Shown: in pieces, positions 30,450 through 35,524 of the stretch
How the letters are laid out: each line of letters starts with the position of its first letter
Position numbering within the stretch: the first letter of the stretch is position 1
DNA from: a virus
Strand: one strand, 5' to 3'
Virus record (IMG/VR): IMGVR_UViG_3300044680_000046
Location: 1 to 35,537 of that record
DNA: 35,537 nt
Made by a program: the position numbers and the translations under genes
The notes under the pieces: model-generated
What the model was told of the DNA's origin: nothing
Databases searched by the model: none
What the model saw: only the letters and a program-made list of their open reading frames with translations

Positions 30450-30814
30450 GTCTTTGTATCCTTCTCCGGCTCCGAAACCTTCGGATTTTGTGGGAACACA
30501 CAGGGTCCGTTCAATTTCTCGAACTGTTCTATGAGGGCCATCAGAGTGTCCCGCATGTCCTTGGCGAGCCGCCATGGGACCATGACCCTTGCATTTTCCT
30601 GAAGCGTTGCGTAGTTGTCACGGAGGTTCCCCCTGTTCCGGCCGACAAGTTGCATGAAAATTATTTGCACCCCGGCGTTCGTGGTGCTGAGAGAATGCAC
30701 GTCGGCGTAACAATCGTGAGCGCCCCAGGGGGGATACGTGATCGGCAATGTCGAAAGATCCAGACTTCCGCTCGCCACAACCTCAACTTTCTTCTTCGGA
30801 CTTTCTTCTTTCAT
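30446..30814 (-). CDS. DUF3467-like protein, 122 aa
   Basis: A 122-residue protein whose middle resembles DUF3467: a strand with Y-A-D-V-H-S-L-S followed by V-Q-I-I-F-M-Q-L-V-G, then A-R-V-M-V-P-W-R-L-A-K-D-M and a helix DTLMALIEQFEKLNG. The family has no settled function. The protein starts with a Lys-rich tail and overlaps its neighbours by four bases on each side (ATGA, GTGA). The match is partial and is made from memory of the pattern. Confidence 0.6.
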   Translation of the reverse strand: MKEESPKKKVEVVASGSLDLSTLPITYPPWGAHDCYADVHSLSTTNAGVQIIFMQLVGRNRGNLRDNYATLQENARVMVPWRLAKDMRDTLMALIEQFEKLNGPCVFPQNPKVSEPEKDTKT

Positions 30815-31233
30815 GGTTTCATATCCTTATTAATAGGCGGCAGTCCGCCGACCTCTCCGGGGATGTGCAGGTTCGGGCAAGCTGGCGAGCAGTGCCTCCA
30901 CCCAATCAGCCTCTTCGTAGCCCGCGCGCACTGCTCTTGATGACCACACTGGTCCGGCGGGCAGACATTATCGATGGCCGGTGCCGAGTTTGTCTCTATC
31001 GTCGGCTCTTGCTCCATCGCGGTGAACGTCCGGTAAAAACCGTCCCAGTTCTCTGATCCCGGAGCTGGCCGCAACATCCCGATCCGACACAGATAGTACA
31101 TCGCCTCGCAGTTCACCCGGATAAAGCCCGGATCGTAGAACGGTCCTCCATTCTTGACCATGTGCTGCCGAACCATCTGAAGCAATAGCCAATCCGCCTC
31201 GCTGTACACTGCCGGCTTTTTAACTTCGATCAT
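30811..31233 (-). CDS. Cys-rich hypothetical protein, 140 aa
   Basis: A 140-residue protein. The N-terminal half has a helix-turn-helix-like pair (YSEADWLLLQMVRQHMVKNG; CEAMYYLCRIGML), and the C-terminal half has five Cys (VCPPDQCGHQEQC; HCSPACPNLH) that could bind zinc. The two ends overlap neighbours by four bases. It is part of the leading small-gene run after the 31823-31853 promoter. I do not recognise a family. Confidence 0.6.
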   Translation of the reverse strand: MIEVKKPAVYSEADWLLLQMVRQHMVKNGGPFYDPGFIRVNCEAMYYLCRIGMLRPAPGSENWDGFYRTFTAMEQEPTIETNSAPAIDNVCPPDQCGHQEQCARATKRLIGWRHCSPACPNLHIPGEVGGLPPINKDMKP

Positions 31234-31505
31234 CGGAACTCCGCCTGCGCAATAGCCGCCTCAATAACCTGCAACTCCTTCGTGAATGTCAGCATCCTTA
31301 AGGCCCAGTCCGGTTTGCCGTCATTCTTAATATTCCTGACAATCCGCCCGTCGTCGAACATCTCCCACACGAGCTTTAACGCCTCCAGTAGCTTTGGAGC
31401 CGCCTCGTGCAGCGGACACCGCTCAATATCAATGGTGTACGTCGCCGGCGTGACCTGATGGTAGGTCATCTTGCACCCGCACCCATCAGTCAAAGGCATG
31501 CTCAT
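31230..31505 (-). CDS. Small hypothetical protein with Cys N-terminus, 91 aa
   Basis: A 91-residue protein with C-G-C near its start (TDGCGCKMTYHQV), a strand-like segment (ATYTIDIERCPLH) and two helices at the end (APKLLEALKLVWEMFDDGR; AIAQAEFR). The Cys and His at the N-terminus could form a small metal site. A pattern of 'C-x-C ... I-x-x-C-x-x-H-x-A-A-P-x-L-L-E-A-L' is common in short phage proteins and reads like an early-gene accessory; function is not known. A GAGAGG site precedes the ATG at 31505, which overlaps the upstream gene. Confidence 0.65.
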   Translation of the reverse strand: MSMPLTDGCGCKMTYHQVTPATYTIDIERCPLHEAAPKLLEALKLVWEMFDDGRIVRNIKNDGKPDWALRMLTFTKELQVIEAAIAQAEFR

Positions 31506-31806
31506 CTTTCCTCTCCTGCGCCCTCGCCAATACTTTTTCCCGCTCCGCCCAACCCCATTCCCGCCACTCCGGAAATGCCGCCCTTACCGCCGCGATCATC
31601 TCCGGGTCGTACTTCGCCCCGCACCGGCTCGCAATCTGCGCCTCCGTCTCCTTCGCCGGCCGCCCCACCATCGCCGCATCAGCCGCAACCCCCTCCCGCC
31701 ATCTCATCGTCCGGCATAACGGATTTGGACACCGCCGCGGCTCCTTCCCCTTCCTCACCGCCCATTCCCACTCGCATTTCTTGCAACGCCGTAATTTGGT
31801 ATCCAT
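31486..31806 (-). CDS. Zinc-ribbon protein, first gene of the minus arm, 106 aa
   Basis: A 106-residue protein that begins with a zinc ribbon: C8-K-K-C11 and C26-x4-C31 (CPNPLC) with W and R between. The second half is a basic helical region (AAMVGRPAKETEAQIASRCG; EWGWAEREKVLARAQERKDE). It is the first gene after the promoter/palindrome at 31823-31853 and has almost no leader, so its translation probably relies on little or no ribosome-binding site. Likely DNA- or RNA-binding and perhaps a regulator of this arm, which is a guess from position. Confidence 0.65.
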   Translation of the reverse strand: MDTKLRRCKKCEWEWAVRKGKEPRRCPNPLCRTMRWREGVAADAAMVGRPAKETEAQIASRCGAKYDPEMIAAVRAAFPEWREWGWAEREKVLARAQERKDEHAFD

Positions 31807-31822
31807 AGCGGTGGTATATTAT

Positions 31823-31853
31823 GGATAGTATATCCTTATTCTGGATTTGTCAA
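31823..31853 (-). promoter_or_regulatory. Sigma70-like promoter with palindrome over the -10
   Basis: On the minus strand TTGACA (31848-31853) is followed after 17 bases by TACTAT (31825-31830), or after 15 by TATACT. The -10 is covered by GGATA-GTA-TATCC (31823-31835), a perfect five-base-arm palindrome that could be an operator. Transcription would start near 31818, about 12 bases before the first minus-strand gene. It points to the whole small-gene run. Confidence 0.7.
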
Positions 31854-32265
31854 CCGTTTATTTTCTTTTGTTTTGTCGATCGAGCGTGAGGACCGTCACT
31901 GTCACGATGCCACCTCCAGAACCACGGGGTACACCCTCTGTGCCGCGTCATGCTCCAGCCGGCCGCGCGCGCACCCCGCACCAGCTCGCCCAATCCGCGC
32001 GTCAAGCGTTCCTCAGTTAACACCAGCGGGGTCAAGGCATTACCTCGCGTCACCACCTTCCCTCTCGGCCCGCGCACGCGCGCGCGATTGTTGCGCCGAT
32101 CAAACGGCGCTGTAGTGATAAACAACAGAGCAAGAAAAACGCAACTAAAAGCGGCTTGGAATCAAACACTTGCGAGCAAGCGCGAAAATATCGCTTGACA
32201 GATTCGGAGCACTTGAGGCACAGTGGGAATCGCCGGAACGACCTGGCAGAAAGTGCGGTAAGCTC
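31854..32265. other. Intergenic region between divergent arms
   Basis: About 410 bases with no gene I can support. The region holds alternating purine/pyrimidine tracts (GCGCACGCGCGCGCG near 32070-32090), a small palindrome CTTGC-GA-GCAAG at 32169-32180, and a TTGACA at 32195-32200 on the plus strand whose -10 is poor. A minus-strand frame at 31850-32125 with a TTG start has plausible codon use but overlaps the -35 box of the promoter and lacks a ribosome site. A gap between divergent operons with such tracts is where phages often keep control sites or an origin, but nothing decides this here. Confidence 0.5.
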
Positions 32266-32562
32266 ATGAAAGCAAACGAGAAACAGGGGGAGGGAGTGAG
32301 GACGGTCTGCCACTCATGCGGGCATAGGGGAAAGCTGAATGAGTACGGTCAGTGCCTAGTGTGTGAGGTAGGGCAAGCTAACGATGCCAAGGTATGGGCG
32401 TGGTTCAAGGCCAATAAGCCTGAGTGTTTCGTAGAGCGTACGCGAGGATTGCAGGGTGGGAGGATCGAATCGCAAGGGGTATTCGAGTGGGAGTTTAGGG
32501 GGCAGTGGAAGCTCATGTGGGACATGGGGTTACTGGACAAACGTGGGGAGGTAAGGCTATGA
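32266..32562 (+). CDS. Small zinc-ribbon protein, 98 aa
   Basis: A 98-residue protein that starts the plus-strand arm. Residues 15-33 form a zinc ribbon (CHSCGHRGKLNEYGQC, then V-C), followed by helices with many Trp (AKVWAWFKANKPECF; VFEWEFRGQWKLMWDMGLL). Its N-terminus E-G-V-R-T-V is repeated at the start of the next gene, and the DNA that codes for it is duplicated. The start ATG at 32266 has a weak site. The bases are strongly G-rich on the plus strand, unlike the genes right of 33600. It overlaps the next gene by four bases (ATGA). Confidence 0.6.
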   Translation: MKANEKQGEGVRTVCHSCGHRGKLNEYGQCLVCEVGQANDAKVWAWFKANKPECFVERTRGLQGGRIESQGVFEWEFRGQWKLMWDMGLLDKRGEVRL

Positions 32563-32585
32563 AACAAGAGGGAGTGAGGACGGTC
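32290..32585 (+). repeat. 18-base direct repeat shared by two gene starts
   Basis: GAGGGAGTGAGGACGGTC occurs at 32290-32307 and 32568-32585, 278 bases apart, in the same reading frame of two neighbouring genes (E-G-V-R-T-V). This suggests that one gene start is a copy of the other. Confidence 0.7.
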
Positions 32586-32792
32586 CTACAGCGTGGGACG
32601 TTCTACGACTACGGTGTGCAGGTTTGGGTAGTGGATGGGCGGTATGTCCGATGCGGGCATAGAGCAGAGCATGGGTGTCGGTGTTACGGCAGGCTGCATG
32701 AAGGGGAAGAGGCTACTGGGGAAGTAATAGCAGGGGCATGGGTTAGTGATCCTGATGAGCTAAAGAGAGTGCGGGAGTGGCTAGGGCTATGA
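32559..32792 (+). CDS. Small hypothetical protein, 77 aa
   Basis: A 77-residue protein that starts at the ATG overlapping the previous stop and ends overlapping the next start, both ATGA. After MKQEGVRTVLQRGTFYDYG it has a strand (VQVWVVDGRYVRCGHR), three Cys, then an acidic strand and a short C-terminal helix ending KRVREWLGL. A similar strand pattern and the same R-x-x-x-W-L-G end occur in the 58-residue protein at 33371, so the two may be distant relatives. Function unknown. Confidence 0.6.
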   Translation: MKQEGVRTVLQRGTFYDYGVQVWVVDGRYVRCGHRAEHGCRCYGRLHEGEEATGEVIAGAWVSDPDELKRVREWLGL

Positions 32793-33000
32793 CGTGGATT
32801 CTACGTGGGTTAACGGCACAGGGAGTAGAGTGCTGGTACACGGGGAAGGCGGGGGCGGGATGGTTGAGTCATGTGCGGGGGGATGCATTCGAATACGGGT
32901 CTCTGGAGGGAGCACGGGGGGGGCTATGGGATTCAACGGGAATGTGGCGTTGCATGGGGTTTGGTTCCTACCGATGCCGATTACGGGATGGGCCGAATGA
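32789..33000 (+). CDS. Hypothetical protein, 70 aa, split by a frameshift at a G run
   Basis: The gene starts with an ATGA overlap at 32789 (MTWILRGLTAQGVECWYTGK). In that frame it becomes atypical after LEGARGG. At 32916-32923 there are eight G; adding one G, or a -1 ribosomal slip on GGG-GGG, moves to the frame that reads AMGFNGNVALHGVWF and stops at 33000, in an ATGA overlap with the next gene. The joined product has 70 residues and looks like one domain (a helix E-G-A-R-G-G-A-M-G-F-N, then L-H-G-V-W-F). Without the shift the frame runs on to 33145 through the hairpin leader, which is unlikely. The cause could be an assembly error or programmed frameshifting. Confidence 0.55.
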
Positions 33001-33065
33001 GCCGTCTGCTAGGGGTTTTGGCGCTGCTGGCCAGTCTGTTGTGGCTCTGCCGGGCGTGGTTGTAG
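32997..33065 (+). CDS. Membrane microprotein, 22 aa
   Basis: A 22-residue peptide, almost all one hydrophobic helix (SRLLGVLALLASLLWLCRAW), started by an ATG that overlaps the stop of the frameshifted gene. A single membrane-spanning peptide is predicted. The tight coupling supports it, but it is too short to be firm. The next bases hold the first covarying leader hairpin. Confidence 0.4.
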   Translation: MSRLLGVLALLASLLWLCRAWL

Positions 33066-33071
33066 GGGCTT

Positions 33072-33130
33072 GTAGAGGCGGCACTGGGAAGTGCCACTCT
33101 GCCCGTAACCTACGGGGAAGGATGGACTTA
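33072..33130 (+). promoter_or_regulatory. Hairpin leader element, copy 1
   Basis: An RNA-type element before the 33133 gene. AGAG (33074-33077) pairs with CTCT (33097-33100), and inside GGCACT (33080-33085) pairs with AGTGCC (33090-33095) around a GGGA tetraloop, a GNRA loop. It is followed by ACGGGGAAGGA and a start of ATGGCTACT. Copy 2 at 33558 has the same layout and a compensating change in the stem. Confidence 0.7.
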
Positions 33131-33132
33131 GG

Positions 33133-33378
33133 ATGGCTACTATGACGATGGGATGGGCGAGGACTTCGCCGGTGATTGACCGGGGTCCGGTCTGCGAGTG
33201 CGACGATCCGCGGTGCTTTGAGCCGTTGGGGCTTAGCTGGAAGTCCTTCGGTCTGTTGACGAAGCGGCGGACGGCCTTGGTAGTCAAGCAGCATGTCTCG
33301 AAGCTGGCGGATTGTGAAGCTGGGCGGCCGCGTATCGTGGCGGACAAAGGGGCTTTCGTGGTGGTGCGCTATGCCTAA
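33133..33378 (+). CDS. Small Cys-containing hypothetical protein, 81 aa
   Basis: An 81-residue protein starting at the ATG at 33133, chosen because the leader and the first nine coding bases (ATGGCTACT) match those of the 33618 gene; an in-frame ATG lies at 33142. Residues ~22-29 have C-E-C-D-D-P-R-C, followed by F-E-P-L-G, then a strand-rich end (TALVVKQHVS; GAFVVVRYA). Possibly a metal-binding turn. It overlaps the next gene by eight bases. Function unknown. Confidence 0.6.
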   Translation: MATMTMGWARTSPVIDRGPVCECDDPRCFEPLGLSWKSFGLLTKRRTALVVKQHVSKLADCEAGRPRIVADKGAFVVVRYA

Positions 33379-33547
33379 GCCGCTGATTACGCTCATACTC
33401 CGAGACCACGGCGTCACCGTGATCGAGCGTGGGGAAAGGCTCTACGCTTGGGACCGAGTCGTTGGACCTGGTAATACCGATAGCTCTGAGTGGGTCAATG
33501 TCACCGGATGGAAGCTGGCGAGACTTAAGGCATGGCTAGGCTATTGA
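33371..33547 (+). CDS. Small hypothetical protein, 58 aa
   Basis: A 58-residue beta-rich protein (MPKPLITLILRDHGVTVIER; GERLYAWDRVV) ending with a helix (KLARLKAWLGY). The ATG at 33371 overlaps the previous stop by eight bases. The first strand pattern D-x-G-V-x-V and the C-terminal W-L-G recall the 77-residue protein at 32559. No motif recognised. Confidence 0.55.
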   Translation: MPKPLITLILRDHGVTVIERGERLYAWDRVVGPGNTDSSEWVNVTGWKLARLKAWLGY

Positions 33548-33557
33548 GGCGAGTCGT

Positions 33558-33616
33558 GTAGAGGCGGGACTCTCACAAGTCCCACTCTGCCTGCTACTTG
33601 CGGGGAAGGAGTTCGT
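33558..33616 (+). promoter_or_regulatory. Hairpin leader element, copy 2
   Basis: The second copy of the leader, before the 33618 gene. AGAG (33560-33563) pairs with CTCT (33585-33588), and GGGACT (33566-33571) pairs with AGTCCC (33578-33583) around CTCACA. Relative to copy 1, one C-G pair in the stem is a G-C pair here, while the outer pairs and the 3' sequence GCGGGGAAGGA are kept. A strong GGAAGGAG site follows, then ATGGCTACT. Confidence 0.72.
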
Positions 33617-33617
33617 T

Positions 33618-33974
33618 ATGGCTACTCAGAGTATCTTCGTCGGGGCTATGCCCCTTAGACCTAGCATCGGCCGATGGATCGGCGCCGTGGTTCCCCTGGA
33701 CTACAGCCGGCCGAAAGTGCTTACCATGGCGTGGGTTAAGCCGGAACTGGCTGCGATCGGAGTGTCGATCCGCAAAGACGAATCCGGCGACTACCGGGTC
33801 AATTTCCGGGGATTCCCCGAGGACACGGCTTACTACTGTCCAGACCTGGACGATGCCTACGACACGGCCGTGGCTATGTACCGGAGACAAAACGGGTTAG
33901 ATGGGTGCGAGCACGCTACATCGGCGAATGGCGTGTGTCTGGAGTGCTTTGCTACGATGAGGGAGGTGAACTAA
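33618..33974 (+). CDS. Hypothetical protein, 118 aa
   Basis: A 118-residue protein with an N-terminal beta region (QSIFVGAMPLRPSIGRWIGA; VLTMAWVKPELAAIGVSIRK) and later helices (DLDDAYDTAVAMYRRQNGL), ending in three Cys and a His (CEHATSANGVCLECFA), a possible zinc site. The ATG has AAGGAG seven bases upstream in the leader. It is four bases before the next zinc-ribbon gene. I do not recognise a family. Confidence 0.65.
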   Translation: MATQSIFVGAMPLRPSIGRWIGAVVPLDYSRPKVLTMAWVKPELAAIGVSIRKDESGDYRVNFRGFPEDTAYYCPDLDDAYDTAVAMYRRQNGLDGCEHATSANGVCLECFATMREVN

Positions 33975-33977
33975 AAC

Positions 33978-34163
33978 ATGGCAAGACCCAGCGTGGAACG
34001 TGTCATGGATGCCATTGAAAACGACGACTTTATGGGCTTCTGTCTGGCCTGTGGGGAAGAGGCCTATGGCGTTGAACCGGATGCCCGTGATTACGAATGC
34101 GAGTCCTGTGGTCAGCCGCGTGTCTATGGCGCTGGAGAGTGCCTGATGATGCTGCTGGCGTAG
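33978..34163 (+). CDS. Conserved phage zinc-ribbon protein, 61 aa
   Basis: A 61-residue protein: ARPSVERVMDAIENDDFMGF, then C22-x-x-C25 (CLACGEEAYGVEPDA) and C41-x-x-C44 (CESCGQPRVYGAGE). I know this pattern (two C-x-x-C with G-V-E-P-D-A-R-x-Y between, then P-R-V-Y-G-A-E-E-L) from many small phage and bacterial proteins; function is unknown. It is the most recognisable of the plus-strand genes and supports this set as real phage genes. It starts four bases after the previous gene. Confidence 0.8.
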   Translation: MARPSVERVMDAIENDDFMGFCLACGEEAYGVEPDARDYECESCGQPRVYGAGECLMMLLA

Positions 34164-34172
34164 TCTCCGCAT

Positions 34173-34220
34173 GGGTGTATAAGCCCTTGGTAGCGCAAGG
34201 GCTTATGCCCCAACATGGGG
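34173..34220 (+). promoter_or_regulatory. Hairpin leader element, third type
   Basis: A perfect 11-base-pair stem (34179-34189 with 34196-34206) around a six-base loop lies before the 34237 gene. GGG (34173-34175) and CCC (34208-34210) can lengthen it across a small gap. Next comes CCCC-AACAT-GGGG, a small hairpin, then AGAAGGAG as the ribosome site. No T run follows, so it is not a standard terminator. Confidence 0.6.
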
Positions 34221-34236
34221 AGAAGGAGCCATCATC

Positions 34237-34746
34237 ATGGCAGCAGCACACGTAGTAGACCCGTTGAATTCCCGGATCAGCGAACCTGGTTCGGTCGATG
34301 CCCGCAAGGGCGTTTCACTCCAGGACCAGCTCGCCCTGTTATTGCAGGGCATGGGCGCGATCACTCAGCGGCTCGAAAAAGTCGAGTCCGGCAAGCCGCA
34401 ACTGGTTAAATCCAAGGCTCTTGCACCGAAAGTCGCAAAGCCCCCGAAACCCGAATCCACTGGCGCATGGCATCTCGATGCCCTGAACCGGGTGGACAAG
34501 AAAACCGGCGAACCGTTCTACACCGTGGAGCTTGGCTCGGTCGCGGTCAAGGGTGACGTGGCCATCGTCAAGGCCAATAAATGGGCACCCGTCCTGATGC
34601 TCATCAAGGGCAAGCGCAAGCCGATCTATCTCAGGGCAGAGCACTTAGCGGCATTGGTTGAGGCCGCTCAACTGCTCTCGGAGTTCGCTAAGGCGAATGA
34701 AGACTACCTCATCCGGTCCATGGAGAAGGCGGACGACGGTGAGTAA
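34237..34746 (+). CDS. Hypothetical protein, 169 aa
   Basis: A 169-residue protein. The N-terminus is polar with a helix (SLQDQLALLLQGMGAITQRL), then a Lys/Pro linker (KSKALAPKVAKPPKPESTGA). The second half is a small alpha/beta domain (HLDALNRVDKKTGEPFYTVE; VAIVKANKWAPVLMLIKGKR) ending in a helix (LAALVEAAQLLSEFAKANED). The strand with WAPVLMLIKGKRKPIYLR looks like a small DNA-binding or regulator fold, but I recognise no family. The ATG has AAGGAG at about nine bases. It overlaps the next membrane protein. Confidence 0.65.
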   Translation: MAAAHVVDPLNSRISEPGSVDARKGVSLQDQLALLLQGMGAITQRLEKVESGKPQLVKSKALAPKVAKPPKPESTGAWHLDALNRVDKKTGEPFYTVELGSVAVKGDVAIVKANKWAPVLMLIKGKRKPIYLRAEHLAALVEAAQLLSEFAKANEDYLIRSMEKADDGE

Positions 34747-34891
34747 GCTCTTGATGAGCCACGGCTTACTCAACATCCTGCTGGTGGGGGCCGCCGTGGT
34801 CCCCATTACGCCCTTCGCTGCAATCGTGCTGATGCTCTGCCGACGCGCTTACCGCCGTCGGCAGGCGATTCGCCGGATCACCAGCTACTAG
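34739..34891 (+). CDS. Small membrane protein with basic tail, 50 aa
   Basis: A small membrane protein starting at GTG 34739 (overlapping the previous stop by eight bases) or ATG 34754 (45 residues). One or two short membrane segments (LLNILLVGAAVVPITPFAAI; VLML) are followed by a strongly basic end (RRAYRRRQAIRR), which should stay in the cytoplasm. Size and charge fit small holins or membrane anchors, but it is far from the lysis genes. The choice of start is uncertain. Confidence 0.5.
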   Translation: MSKLLMSHGLLNILLVGAAVVPITPFAAIVLMLCRRAYRRRQAIRRITSY

Positions 34892-34898
34892 GCACGCT

Positions 34899-34928
34899 AT
34901 GACGCGTTGCGGAATTGCAGCGCGTCAT
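34899..34928 (+). promoter_or_regulatory. Hairpin leader element, fourth type
   Basis: ATGACGCGTTGC pairs with GCAGCGCGTCAT around the loop GGAATT: a 12-base-pair stem with a single G-T wobble. It is followed by a spacer and then GGAAGGAGTTC before the ATG at 34960, the same ribosome-site sequence as in copy 2 (GGAAGGAGTTC). It lies eight bases after the stop of the membrane protein. Confidence 0.6.
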
Positions 34929-34959
34929 GGGGTTAACTTGTAGCCCAGGAAGGAGTTCT

Positions 34960-35262
34960 ATGACCGTAGACCGTGTGTTTGTTCTGGATTGCAACGGGCG
35001 CTCGGTCGCCTTCGTCTGCGAGCATGACGTGGTGATGCGCGCCGGGCTGGACAACGACCGCGATTTGAAGCGGGCCGTCTCGCAGCTTACCGGCAAGCCG
35101 ATCCGCGAGTACGTCATGGACCACAAACCGGGCCGATCTCGCCCAATCAAATGCTTCGGGTGTAATCGGTTCTTCTCGCCCGATCAGAAGATTGAGGAAC
35201 GATTCGGCGTGCCGTACCATGATGCGGGCTGGCGGAAATTCCATGAAGCGTGTTTGGCCTGA
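34960..35262 (+). CDS. Small zinc-finger protein, 100 aa
   Basis: A 100-residue protein from the ATG at 34960, which has AAGGAG four bases upstream. The N-terminal half is an alpha/beta unit (VDRVFVLDCNGRSVAFVC; LDNDRDLKRAVSQLTG). The C-terminal half has C65-F-G-C68 and H95-E-A-C98, a C2HC-type zinc finger separated by a loop (SPDQKIEERFG). No known family recognised. It is the last complete gene in the window. Confidence 0.65.
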   Translation: MTVDRVFVLDCNGRSVAFVCEHDVVMRAGLDNDRDLKRAVSQLTGKPIREYVMDHKPGRSRPIKCFGCNRFFSPDQKIEERFGVPYHDAGWRKFHEACLA

Positions 35263-35522
35263 GTCCACGCTTGGACAATCGCTCCAACGCGTCCGAATCA
35301 AAAGGGGCTATCTCGCCCCATCGAGGGCCGGAAAGTGGCTCCCGGCGCGGCTGTGAATCGGGGATGAAAGCCCTAGTGAGTGCGCGAATGCGCCAGAAAG
35401 TTGGTTGAAACGTCGCAAGCGACGCCCCAGATTATCACAAGACGCGAAGTGTGTAAACAGCTATGCGCTAATGCCACGCGTTTCAGTGGCTTGCGATTCC
35501 GTTGGTCGGCATTAGGAGAAAG
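35263..35522 (+). other. Non-coding region rich in inverted repeats
   Basis: No convincing gene lies here. The strand can form several hairpins: GTCCA/TGGAC (35263-35276), GGGGC/GCCCC (35304-35319), CGTCGC/GCGACG (35411-35424), and a long-range pair CTAATGCC (35468-35475) with GGCATTAG (35508-35515). The last arm overlaps the ribosome site of the next gene (AGGAG, 35514-35518). A structured leader or a control RNA is possible. I do not recognise a known riboswitch class. Confidence 0.5.
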
Positions 35523-35524
35523 GT

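Noticed and set aside
31850-32125. Minus-strand open frame of 91 codons in the divergent gap
   Set aside because: It starts only with TTG and has no ribosome site, and its end overlaps the -35 box of the promoter at 31823-31853. Its codon use is plausible, so it is mentioned but not called as a gene.
32777-33145. Zero-frame reading of the split gene to 33145
   Set aside because: After the G run the composition becomes atypical and the frame runs through the leader hairpin into the next gene; the shifted frame ends in the usual ATGA overlap.
35366-35410. 15-codon frame in the right-hand non-coding region
   Set aside because: No ribosome site and a random-looking peptide; it overlaps predicted stems.
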